A stretch of DNA of 64,000 nucleotides from contig PUFA01000084.1 of the NCBI GenBank assembly GCA_003508835.1, forward strand, positions 7,812,001 through 7,876,000, given 5' to 3'. How positions within the stretch are numbered: position 1 is the first letter of the stretch; each line of letters begins with the position of its first letter. Origin of the DNA: Eonycteris spelaea. Lineage: Eukaryota > Chordata > Mammalia > Chiroptera > Pteropodidae. Made by a program: the position numbers and the translations under genes. Shown here piece by piece: positions 1 to 9,899 of the stretch. The notes under the pieces are model-generated. The model was not told the DNA's origin. It made no database searches and worked only from the letters and a program-made list of their open reading frames with translations.

Positions 1-309
1 AAACAAACAAAAACTTTCAACACAGGTTTAAATCTTTTCCACAGATAATCACAAACATAACTATCATCTAAGAAGTCCTAGAAGACTTCAATAGATTACA
101 AAGAAGTACTATGATAAGCTACAGTGAGTGTTTTTGAAATGGAAAATAGAGGATTGCCTAACTGGCTAAAAGATTTAGCTAGGACTCTCCAATGTGGTGT
201 CAATAATTATGCACGAGATCTATAAACACACATGAGATGGAAATATTTTAAAATATGTAAAATATAAATAAAAGTTTAAAAACAACACTAAAGTGATGTC
301 ACTGTATTA

Positions 310-505
310 TTAAGAAGGACAGTGGACTTTTCTGCTGAAGACCTGGGTTAAAATCCCAACCCTGCCACTAACTAGCTCTGTTACTTGATTGAGTTATTTA
401 CCCCCCAAAACCTCATTTTTCTTCTCCTGTATGTTGTCTGACAGTAATCTCTACCTCCTGAGCTGTTCTGAGGATTAAGTGAAATGATTTATGTAGAAAA
501 ACCTT
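310..505 (+). repeat. MIR SINE
   Basis: This is an ancient tRNA-derived SINE. It follows the MIR order: a 'cctgggttaaaatccc' B-box-like block, then 'tgccactaactagctctgt', a 'cctca' stretch, and the 'gaggattaagtgaaatgat' 3' core. It is well diverged and has lost the L2-like tail. No function is implied. Confidence 0.8.
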
Positions 506-1194
506 AGTGTATTTTACTAACTAATACTATGAAGGTAATATATAGACTATAAACTGTGTGTGTGTTTCAATGCCATAAGAAGACACACTTGCAAAGTATT
601 ATTTGTTCCCTTGTGTCTTTTCACCAGACGATAAAAATTCAAGGAATGCAGAGACAGACACCAACATCTGTACAGCATAAAACAAAAACGCTGCTCTTCA
701 GCTGATGAATTTTAGAATGAAGAGGGCATAGATCATAGCCTGATATACTTGCACTCAGAGAAACACTTCAAGTAATCTGTGTTTCTTAGTAATCGCATTG
801 CTCTCAGAGATAGTCATGCAAATCAGTCCTATACATATCAGGAAGATGCAAAAGAGACTGATAAACTATACATCCAATGAAGATCTAATCACACATTTTT
901 TTGGAAGATTTATGAGATTTCTCCATGGAAGAAGTTTTGTCCAAAAAATAAGCAGGACAAAGGAAATGTGGCTAGTGGTACTATTCAGCTCATAAATGTG
1001 CCTCCCCTCCCACCCTTAGATAACAGAACATCTTAGAAGTCACTCAGAGCCTTTGCTGTGTGTACTGCTTTACACAGGACCCTGTAGTAAAGTGAAAAGA
1101 AATAGGAAAAAAAAGTGACATTTCAAGGTACTTACTATCTAATGAAGACTAATGTGAATAAGAACTATATAAATCCTTTACAATAATTAAAGAC

Positions 1195-1400
1195 CATGTA
1201 GTATAGAGGTTAAGAGCTCACACTGCAGGATCAGATCTATCAGGGCTGGAATCCTGGCTCCACCATTTACGAACAAAGTGACCATATTAAAGTAACTCTG
1301 AGTTTCCATGCCTTGGTTCTCATAAGGGTGATGATACCTTATGGGATAACGTAAGTGTTACATGCAACAGCACAAGTCGTCCACTTGATGAAAGCATGAA
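1195..1400 (+). repeat. MIR SINE
   Basis: It starts with the MIR head 'gtatagaggttaagagctc', followed by 'ggctggaatcctggctcca' and 'ccatttacgaacaaagtgac', in the canonical order on the plus strand. The 3' core is eroded. Confidence 0.85.
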
Positions 1401-1573
1401 ATAATCATAGCTGTTATGTTTATGTCTACAGAAATACTCTGTCTTGGAAATAGAAGTGCTTTTCCTCCTGCTTCGAAATTATTTACTGATAAGTTTGCCT
1501 TTTGTTTAATTTTGCAAATGCCTGAATATTGAGAAATGAATTGCTACTAGTTGGAAAAATAGATGAACTAGAA

Positions 1574-1600
1574 AAAAAGAGAGAGAGAGAGAGAGAGAGA
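1574..1600. repeat. (GA)n microsatellite
   Basis: A short run of about eleven to twelve GA units follows an A-run. It is an ordinary polymorphism-prone dinucleotide array. Confidence 0.9.
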
Positions 1601-1649
1601 TACAGAGGGGCCATTGTTGAGTTAGAAAGAGCTCTGTTTTTAGTTTTCT

Positions 1650-1905
1650 GATTAAATCTTAACTGAAAGTGCTTGAGTGCTAACTAACTTTCAGTGTGAA
1701 CTTGGAGTTGTACAACCAGGTTTCTAGTGCCAGCCTGCCTCTCACAAGCTCTGTTACCCTGGGCAAGTGCTTAACTTCTCAAGTTTCAGTGTCCGCCCCC
1801 GTGAAGTAAGAATGGCAATACTTCCTCATACAGAGAATTGTTGAGTGGTTAAATGAAATGACTGTTCATAATGCTTATCATAATGCCTAGCTATCTAAGT
1901 AGTCC
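1650..1905 (+). repeat. MIR SINE, near full length
   Basis: MIR landmarks appear in order: a degraded head, 'acaagctctgttaccctggg', 'caagtgcttaacttctcaag', a core with 'gtggttaaatgaaatgact', and an 'ataatgccta' tail. One of the better preserved MIRs in the window. Confidence 0.8.
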
Positions 1906-2419
1906 ATAAAATTTAGATAATGATAATGATAACGATAAGTTGGTCACCTTGCAATTTGAATCTGAAAGTCTAATGTGACTGCAGAATTTCTTATCATACT
2001 ATAAGACATTTCTTTATAAGGAGTTAAAATAGTGAATTCAAACTGGAATAATGTTTTATTGGTACTACATAGTCATAACTAGGGTAAAAATTAATACTAA
2101 TTTTGGCAAAGGTTTTACAAACCTGGGATAAATAATAAGCTCCCATTTATGTCTGATTCCCTGAAACTTCTCTATTATTTTCCCTAAACACCCATTAGCT
2201 TTTGGTTAATTAATTTTCTCTTTTATCGTGAGGCATTTGTCAAATATTTTACACTTAACTAAGTGCCAGAACATAAAATATCTTTTTCTTTCAAATAACT
2301 TCAAATTCTAATCTGAAACTAATATGAACCCCCTGGGAAGTCTGGAATGTCTGATGTTACATCAAGTAACAAAGACATTTTGGCAACACAGACCTTGAGT
2401 TGCAATTAAAAAGAAGATG

Positions 2420-2616
2420 CCATTCATTGAGAACCTTCTAATATCAGGTAATATGCTAGACTCTTTACATATTTAATTGAATCCTCATAACAACTCTGAA
2501 AGGTGAATGCTCATATACTAGGAAAGAAGACCTTGAGATATGAGACAGTTTGCTTAAGATCAAAGAGTTAAGAAATGGCAGAGTAAGTGCTAGACCCTAA
2601 GTCTGTCTGACTTCAA
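2420..2616 (-). repeat. MIR SINE (antisense), source of a copied segment
   Basis: Read on the plus strand this is antisense MIR: 'cattgagaaccttctaat', then 'tttaattgaatcctcataac', then 'gagttaagaaatggcagag' and the reversed head. Its head end, 2585-2614, reappears in inverted orientation at 4106-4135 with a single mismatch (2606 versus 4114). MIR copies usually differ from each other by a quarter or more of their bases, so this pair cannot be explained by shared ancestry of two MIRs. Confidence 0.8.
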
Positions 2617-2639
2617 AGCTTTTCCTCTTTCTTAAGCTT

Positions 2640-3785
2640 CACTGCCCCCCCGAAAACTGGGCACACACCCAAGCCAGTCAGTAGGGACCACAGCAACCTG
2701 CTGGTGAAAACAGGTTCCAGGTGCCCATGTGGGCAGCACCTAGGAATACAATGCTCACCAGAGGGTGGTGCTGAGGGAGCTGAAAGCACCCTACTCCAGA
2801 CAGAATTGGTAATGACACCAGCAGGCCTGATCTGAGGCGAGGCACATAGAAAATCTAAGTTCAGCAAGTTGGAAAGCTGAAAGTGGAGCCTAACACAGAG
2901 AGCTTTACAATAAACCTATTTAGTCCAGCAACTTCCAAATGTTACTGCTCACAGAAGCATTTTGTTTCGTTTTGTTCTGTTTTATTTTGCTGTTAACAGT
3001 GACACTCTTTTTTTTTTTTTTTCAAATGAACTCTTACGTGCTACCCATTTATATATGAATATATAAAAGCTCAGATGTTCTGATGCGGGATCAAGGTACA
3101 GAGAACTAGGCTCTTTGCTGTCTTCTGGTAGATGACTTTAGAGACATCTGTGGATCCATAGCTCCCAGGAGCAGTTTGAAAATCACTGCATTATTTAGTA
3201 ACAGGGTGTTTAAAAAAAAAAAGGAGGGGAAGAACTAAACATTACAGAACCACGTCACACAATGACCTTTTCTTTAGCAGTGTTTTTCTGAGTGTGCACA
3301 AGAAGCAAATAAACCATTTGTACATATGTGGGTTCCTCTTTACCAGTCCAGACCTGCTGTTTGGGGGGATTGTTAGACACAGACCTAGAAGGCTCCCATA
3401 TTTGTCACACCCCAAATAATTCGTAGGCCCTCTTCATAAAACTGTGGCTTGAAAGATTCAGAACTCAGAGTTACATTACTCAAAAGGTATATTTTAATAA
3501 AGCCCATAACTTAGTTGCAACCTGTTCCTACACTTGTTCTAAAGATGATTGACACTGACTCCATCTAACGACAACTTTTGCTTGCTTTTGTGACTGACAG
3601 GCTTCCTCTAGAATCTAATAAAAATGTTAAAAAGTACAAGCATGCAAAAATTGTCACAATATAGAGTAAGGTAAAAAGATTTTGAAAAATCCAACATGCT
3701 TTTTTTCTTCCTTAATTATAACTGTCATAGAAATAAAAAAATCTCAAGCTTCACATTTTCAGACTCTCCTAGAAAGTGTTTATTA
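2640..3785. other. Unassigned non-coding stretch
   Basis: No gene or repeat is confidently recognised. It contains a poly-T run near 3008-3022 and a poly-A run near 3212-3222. An antisense open frame of 84 codons at 2613-2867 overlaps the MIR edge and has no recognisable domain. Confidence 0.6.
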
Positions 3786-3789
3786 GACT

Positions 3790-3866
3790 CTCTGTGGGTG
3801 GAAATCAGGAATCTTTATTTTTATTAGCTCCCCAAGTGACTCCTAGAACACTCAGACTTGAGAACT
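3790..3866. repeat. MER5/MER20-like hAT fragment
   Basis: The text 'tattagctccccaagtgact' followed by 'agacttgagaactag' resembles the terminal part of MER5 or MER20 non-autonomous hAT-Charlie elements. It sits immediately before two further MER5 copies. The subfamily is uncertain. Confidence 0.5.
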
Positions 3867-3889
3867 AGCCTTAAGACAGCGAGTCTTAA

Positions 3890-4066
3890 GACATCGCTGC
3901 TTAAAGTGTGGCCCAGAGAGCAGCAGCATAAGCATCACCTGGGAACTTAATGGAAATGCAGAATCTTGGGCTCCACCCCTGACCCACTGATTCAGAACCT
4001 GAACTTTAGCAAGATCCACAGGTGATTCCAATATGAAGCAAAGTTTGGAAACCATTTGTTCACAAT
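3890..4066 (-). repeat. MER5A hAT-Charlie MITE, near full length
   Basis: It shows the antisense MER5A series: 'tgcttaaagtgtggcccaga', 'agcatcacctgggaactta', 'aaatgcagaatcttgggctc', 'actgattcagaacctg' and 'gcaaagtttggaaacc'. It spans essentially the whole approximately 180-bp non-autonomous DNA transposon. Such elements are immobile fossils. Confidence 0.85.
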
Positions 4067-4075
4067 CTTGTTACT

Positions 4076-4238
4076 GAAAATGTGGTCTGTGTGCTTGTTA
4101 GAATCGAAGTCAGGCAGACTTAGGGTCTAGCACTTGTTAAAATCTTGGGCTCTACAGCAGATCTGCTAGATCAGAGTCTATATTCTAACGACTTCCCAGG
4201 TGACTTACAGGCACATTAAAGTTCAGGAAGTACATGTC
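4076..4238 (-). repeat. MER5A copy interrupted by a copied MIR segment
   Basis: A second antisense MER5A ('aatgtggtctgtg', 'cttgttaaaatcttgggct', 'gtgacttacaggcacat'). After 'cttgttagaat' (4094-4104) it carries about 30 bases not belonging to MER5A. The element then resumes with a near-duplicate 'cttgttaaaat' (4133-4143). The inserted 4106-4135 is the inverted copy of the MIR segment at 2585-2614. A deletion is also apparent before the insertion. Confidence 0.75.
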
Positions 4239-4239
4239 T

Positions 4240-6045
4240 AGAACAGGTCAGGCAGATCTCTCCATCTGTAGTTGTAAGTGATGAGGAGGGGAGCCTGGAG
4301 GTACATGGCCAGCAGCATGCCTGGCCAGAGCAGGTTCAAGTACATGACTGCACAAAAGCTGCTTTCCACAGAGAAGTGGCCACTTTCATTGCTTCTTGCT
4401 TGCCTGGTTTCATCCTAGCATGGCCTGGTAAGGGGGTGGGTAAAGAACAATTCTTCCTTTGGCTGTTTGAGTAAGAATGTTAACATTCTTTATTGATTCA
4501 AAACTATTTAATTGCCTGTTCATTCCAGAAGACATCCAGGCCTCACCCATTCCCACATCCATAGGCTTGCCCTGTACGATTCGCCTGCCTCTGTCTCCCC
4601 CTCCTGCTCCTAGAGCCCACTTTAAATGTAGATAATGAGCTTAATGTGCTTATTTTTGAAGTGGTAACTGAGGAGGCTTGGTTGTGCCATATCCCATAGT
4701 GCCCTCAAGGCCATGTCACAGGTTAATCTACAACATTTCTCTTCTTCTAGCATTGGAATTTAATCAGTTTTTGCTTCTGGGTGCAAGCTGTGGCTCCTGC
4801 AGCGAAAGAGCAGGAGAAACTGACTGCAGGGTGTGCCCTGACTGCTCACACCTACAACCCTATGACAGGCTCTCTGAACACTCTGATCTCTGTGTTATTC
4901 CATAGACAGCTTCCAGCATCTGTGTTGCCTTAGGGTTAAAAGGGAGAGTGGGTTCCCCAGATCTTTTGTGGATATTTGACAATCCTGATTAGAAAGGTTT
5001 CCATTCTGCACCGTATTTGCAATGCTATGGTGCTCTCGGCCAGTCTTCAAGCAACTTGGCTCTTTCAGGACAGGCTCTTTCTATTTAGGATTGAGCCAGG
5101 TGGAAGAAGCCACAATTCCTTCCACTACTGTGTCTTTTCACGGCAGGGTGTGGGGAAAGTGTCTTTGGATGGCACTGAGCTCACGCTCACGCCATCTGTA
5201 GAACCCTGACATTGCCAGAGGGAGTTCCTCCAGAGCTTTCCATCGACACAGTGTCGAAACCACCAATCACAAGTCATGCTTTGCATTACATGTAATTTAA
5301 CTTCCTTCTGTGAGGCAACACATACTGGTGTTTTGTGGTGTCACTCCTGCTGATTAAAGAGGGAATTTACAGCACCCCATATGACTGATACCACAACACT
5401 TCTTCCCACGCTTACCCTACATTTCCTATTAGCACCACATCACAGCTGTGGGAAATTCCCCCAGTGTGGACAGACATTTTTTGTTGTTGTTCCACTTGCA
5501 TCTCAGTTATTTTCCAAGACAAGTTTCAAAATTTGGGGGCAACCTATTTCCAAGCTAACAGGGAACTAACTGCTTAATTGTACTCTGGGAAGAGTCTAAA
5601 CAGGTTAGTTTTTCAAAAAGATTCAAATCATTTTCTGTAGATAACCATGACTTTGAACTTCATAAATGTCACCAAATCCTTATGGATACCACTTGTATAA
5701 ATGCAAACATTCCTCTGTGAAGGCTGGAGCCTGTACAAGGTCATCTTCTCAATTCACTTTTAGCACTAAGACTTATGAATCTGTGACCTTCTTTCCTTTT
5801 TCCCTACCTCACCCCCTTTTCAGCAAGGTCTTCCATGAATACTCTTTATTTTCAGAGAAATATGGACACTGAGTGAAAATACTCAAAGACTAGACACAGG
5901 TGTCCTGCAGGGGGAATGCTTACTCTTTCTCAGTGAAAGGCATTTCTGTTTCTCACTGCATACATATTCTGCTTCCTGTCATCCCCATCTCTTACCACTG
6001 GTTCTTTTCATTTATCTCCCTGTGTGTGACATTATGCCTTTTGTT
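4240..6045. other. Unassigned, mostly unique DNA
   Basis: This 1.8-kb stretch holds no repeat I recognise. Short open frames (62-79 codons) occur on the plus strand but show no domain, shared frame or convincing splice structure. A near-palindromic kappaB-type motif lies at 5450-5461. Composition is somewhat richer in GC than the surroundings, especially 4250-5250. Confidence 0.5.
5450..5461. promoter_or_regulatory. NF-kappaB-like palindromic motif
   Basis: The bases read gggaaattcccc, matching the GGGRNNYYCC kappaB consensus on both strands. One such match in 64 kb could be chance. No promoter or transcript context is visible. Confidence 0.25.
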
Positions 6046-6049
6046 TTTT

Positions 6050-6185
6050 TTATTTATTTGTGCATTCATTCTTTCAACAATTGTTCACAGAATGCCCTCA
6101 TCTGCTGTGCTAGGTACTACAGATTTAAAGGTGAGTTAGTTTCCTAGAGCTAACAGTGTAGAATGGTAGGTAAACATTCATTAAA
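6050..6185 (-). repeat. L2 3' end (antisense)
   Basis: This is the antisense L2 signature: 'cattcattctttcaacaatt', then 'tgtgctaggtactacagatt', then 'cctagagctaacagtgtag'. It matches the reversed 3' part of the ancient CR1-clade LINE2. Confidence 0.75.
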
Positions 6186-6189
6186 ACCT

Positions 6190-7325
6190 CATATAATGCA
6201 CAATCAAAGACTGGAATGAGAGCTCTGAAGGATGGGAACGCTATTCCAGGTGAGGCTATAACTGTATATCTTGACTGTGCCAGTCTCTGTGATGCCAAAC
6301 GTCATGAGAAAAGTAAAGCTGTAAGAGATTTGGTGGCACAATTGGACAAGCCATACAAAACATCTCATCGAAATCTTGTTTGAAGGCCCTTGTATTCTGT
6401 CACAGTGTGGAGCACTCTCCAAACAGAATAGTTAATTAGTGCCTGGTGAAGACAGATGAACTCATGTGCTAGGAAGCAGCCAGCATCTTCTTCTCAGACT
6501 CTTTGCACGCACATTAATTAATTGTATTGTGACTGCATCAAGTCTTGACTGACAGCTGTCAAGTTTCTGTGAACTATAAGAACAAAATAACATGACAGAA
6601 AGCTTAGAAGCACTGTAGAAGAAAGTCCCAAGATAGAATGATCTCATACAAATACAATTTCTGTACCACTCTTCATTTCAGGTGCCTTAGGCAGGTAGCT
6701 CAGGTTTAGAACAGATTGCAAGAGAGGCTTTTCCAAACTAAATTCCCCTTTAGTCCCTTAATAAAGCTGCTAAAAGCAAGGAAATGCATTAAAGGGAAAT
6801 GATATAAATGATAAGGGCAGAACTAGATGACAAAAGCAAGGACTGTTCAACAAGTGTAATGTTGTCCCTTTCTTCCTATTGATATATTTGATCAGGTGCT
6901 TATGTATATTTGTCTTGCATTTTTTTTGTTGTAAATACTGAAGTCTAATCCAGATTTGTTATTTCAAAATTGTAATTTATTGGCTCATATACTAGAAAAG
7001 TCCAATCAAAGGCTGAAATGATGTAAGCTAGATTTAGTTTTAATTTTCTTCTCTCCTGCCTTATCATTACCTTCTTCTGTGTTGGCCTGTATCCACACAG
7101 TGGCATCCAGGAGATGGCATCCAGCAGACTTAGATCTTCTAAGGGTAAAGAGTTTCTCCCCCTCAATAATTTCAGAAAATCTTGGGAAAGGGTTTCTCTT
7201 GGTCACATTCCCATCCCTAAACCTATCAAGGCAAACAAAGTTTTAACCAGTTTTGCATAGATTATACGGTCTTTGTTAGAGACTGCAAGTGGTGTCAGAC
7301 CCTCTATATTCTGTGTCTGAGAGTG
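6190..7325. other. Unassigned non-coding stretch
   Basis: No confident repeat or gene. Antisense open frames of 61-73 codons overlap one another in different frames and look random. Confidence 0.55.
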
Positions 7326-7331
7326 ATATTA

Positions 7332-7450
7332 AGAGATTCTCAGTCTATGGCTATGCCATCCTGAACATGCCTGATCTGTCTGATTCAGGAGCTAAGTAGG
7401 GTTGGGCTTGGTTCGCACCTAGGAAGACCAGTCTGTACGCATTAGGAAAA

Positions 7451-7513
<63 letters not shown>

Positions 7514-7517
7514 CTCA
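7332..7517 (+). repeat. 5S rRNA-derived retroposon with target-site duplication
   Basis: The body 7343-7440 aligns to vertebrate 5S rRNA from its first base: 'gtctatggctatgcc' versus the 5S start, then 'cctgaacatgcctgatct' and the box-A region 'agctaagtagggttgg'. Most differences are C-to-T or G-to-A changes, as expected from CpG decay. The 5S 3' end is altered or shortened and is replaced by an A/GA-rich tail (7446-7510). The 11-mer agagattctca occurs at 7332-7342 and again at 7507-7517, flanking body and tail: a target-site duplication typical of L1-mediated insertion. It is not a functional 5S gene. It is either a 5S-derived SINE like those of fruit bats or a single processed 5S pseudogene. 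Confidence 0.85.
7452..7510. repeat. (GA)n microsatellite in the 5S retroposon tail
   Basis: About 29 GA units arise directly in the tail of the 5S-derived retroposon. Retroposon tails are common seeds for such arrays. Confidence 0.95.
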
Positions 7518-7849
7518 AAAAGAAAACCAGAGAGCTATCAACAGAAAACAGAATATGGAATAGAGCTGGATAAGCAAAAACAGCATATGCTTTCTATTAT
7601 ATCACAATGTTAGGGCTTACAACAGAATGGCGATTTTGCAAGTAAGAACAAGAGAATTTTCCATGTGAATGAAAAAAAGAATCAGATTGCTCATCTAAAA
7701 AGCAATTAAATTTCTCTGGAAAAATTTGTGACTTAGGATAAGATAGTCAAAATTACATCAGACAAGATTCTGGAAGATATGACATTATCTTAAAGACAAT
7801 GATATTATTCTTAAATGGAGGACAAATTGGATTTTTTCAATTCTCATTT

Positions 7850-7900
7850 CACAATGCACACACACAGTAGACACTCAATAAACATTTTTATTTGATTCCT
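7850..7900 (+). repeat. L2/MIR tail fragment
   Basis: 'cagtagacactcaataaaca' is the 3' tail shared by L2 and MIR. It is too short to say which. Confidence 0.4.
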
Positions 7901-8374
7901 GTGATTTTATACTCAGAGTAAAAATTAATCTCCATGTGATTATATAAGAACTAATTAAGCAACAGAGTTATTCCTAAGATACCTAATCAATAAAACCTGC
8001 AGGTGTCCTTTGAATTAGATTAGGATATAAATGAATACATATTTGTGCCTCAAATACTATGCTAACTTAAATTTTCTCCTAGGCTTTAAATTATTTTATT
8101 TTGTTTTCATAGAAAGAAAAAAATTAGACCAGGACTGGATGACATGAACAAATTCCCCACAGTCACATTTTCTACCCCCAAATTAACTACTTAAGCATGT
8201 ATATAAAATAAGTGATACGGCCACACTGGATCCTGTCATATTTTCTAACATCTATAGATATAAATAAATGCTTATTGAATTAAGTGATGAAATGATAATA
8301 GCTAAAAATGCTAAACTGCCATTCTGAGGCTAAAGACTATTGAGTACTTTAAAGATAGACTTTCAAGCCGTGTC

Positions 8375-8580
8375 ATAGGTGAAGAGTGGAAAGAACAAGG
8401 TCTTTGGAGCCAACTAGCTTTGGATGAAAATTTCATCATCCCTACCACTTTGAGGAAATCACTTAACTTCTCTGAGCTTCAAATTTCTCATCAGTAAAAT
8501 AGGGATAACAACACCTATCTTATAGAGTTGTTATAAGGATTTGATGAGATACTATATATGAAGTGACCAGAAGAGAGAAC
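8375..8580 (+). repeat. MIR SINE
   Basis: The order is 'gtctttggagccaactagc', 'gaggaaatcacttaacttct', 'aaaatagggataacaacac', 'agagttgttataaggatt' and 'tgatgagatac'. The central core is well preserved. Confidence 0.9.
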
Positions 8581-8803
8581 AAATTCAAAAATGGTTATCA
8601 TATTTATATTTTTCAAGCTTTTTATAAAGCTTAATATTGATAAACATTTTCAATGTCTCAAAAATCACCCCCAAGTCAATATATTTTGAGAACTTCTTTG
8701 TTTACAGAAAAAAAGGATTTGATAAAATGAAAGTCATAGCTATCAAGTACAATTAGTTTATCCATTAATAACTTCTAAACATTTTTAAATTAATATGTTA
8801 TAT

Positions 8804-8872
8804 ACACACACACATACACGCATACATATATATACATATACACATGTATGTATACATGTATGTGTGTATGAA
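8804..8872. repeat. CA/TA/TG compound microsatellite
   Basis: Alternating purine-pyrimidine DNA, running CA then TA then TG/TATG. The left CA-rich part and right TG-rich part are partly complementary, so it can fold into a hairpin or adopt a Z-DNA-like form. Confidence 0.85.
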
Positions 8873-9329
8873 GCTCTTACATCACATTAGTAGTATTGAA
8901 TGCAAATTTATTTCACTTATCTATTTGTAATAAGGAAAAAAAATTAGAACACAAGCAAAAAATTACATTTACTCTGAAAAAGAGAAGAATGACGCTTCAT
9001 TGACCCAAACCTATCATTTTCATTTAAAAGTCAATATAAGCAAGAAAAAAAAGCAGAGAATTTAATCTTGGGTACCACCTAAGAATTTAATATGGAACTT
9101 ACAGATTCATTAAAGAAAACTGGTGATTTCAAAGCTTCTGGTTATTCTCTATGATCCCAAAGGTGAACTATTCTGTTAAGAACATATAAATAGGCATTTC
9201 AGTTATTAAGGGCAGGACAGTACCTAACCTAGAGTGAAGATTCTGAGATTAAAAAATAATAATAATAACAGGAAGTTGTCACTTTGATGTTCTGAATTCG
9301 GGTCTTGGGAAGCTTCCCTACACTCAAAA

Positions 9330-9857
9330 AAGAGAAGATGGGAAAAGGGGCTGAATGTGGAGAAAGTATTATCTGGCAAGATGACTGCAGCTTAATGAAA
9401 GGAGAGAGAGAGTCACTCGAAGCCCCCAGTGGTAGACACATCAAACCTCTTTTAGGAAGCAAAGATTCATTCTCCCAGCTGCTAGGAGTATTGTGGACAG
9501 AAAGCACTCAATTGTTAGCCCTCTCGGAAAAGAGCCTAGGCGGAGGATCGCACCACCTCACCCAATGGTATGTTCTCTCTCCTTTCTGGAGCAACTCACT
9601 TCCAATAACATTGCAGTTTAAAGGCCTGTACTTTTTGCCCCAACTTGAAACAGCTTTGAAGAGCCATCCCAGGTTCAGAGTTCTCCATGAAGTCATATGA
9701 GGCCTTCTTCAAGATGTGTCACGGCCCAACTTCTGCTTCTGCCTAATCCTGCTTCTTTGTCTTCTCCTCCACAGGTTTCGAACCCAAAGGATCACCCAAT
9801 CCTGAATACAAATCTTTGTCTTAGACTCTGCTTCCTGAAGATCTCTGTCTGTAACAC
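9330..9857 (+). mobile_element. Probable ERVL-type LTR (LTR33/MLT2-like)
   Basis: The 3' part, 'tcctccacaggtttcgaacc' followed by 'tacaaatctttgtctta' and 'gactctgcttcctga', matches the closing segment of an ERVL-class mammalian LTR family and would end at 'gtctgtaaca'. The 5' boundary is uncertain. The 131-codon plus-strand frame at 9305-9700 lies almost wholly inside it and is probably fortuitous. No internal retroviral region adjoins it. Confidence 0.45.
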
Positions 9858-9899
9858 CTCCCTGTGGTGGGGTTAGATGAATGATTTTAAGAATATTGA

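Noticed and set aside
4678..4905. Possible exon after a pyrimidine tract and AG near 4740-4750
   Set aside because: No donor site, frame continuity or recognisable protein; the acceptor-like text is common in unique DNA.
7343..7440. Functional 5S rRNA gene
   Set aside because: Many substitutions, an altered 3' end, an A/GA tail in place of a T-run terminator and target-site duplication show a dead retroposon.
9305..9700. 131-codon plus-strand open frame
   Set aside because: It overlaps a probable ERVL-type LTR and an equally open antisense frame; no known domain.
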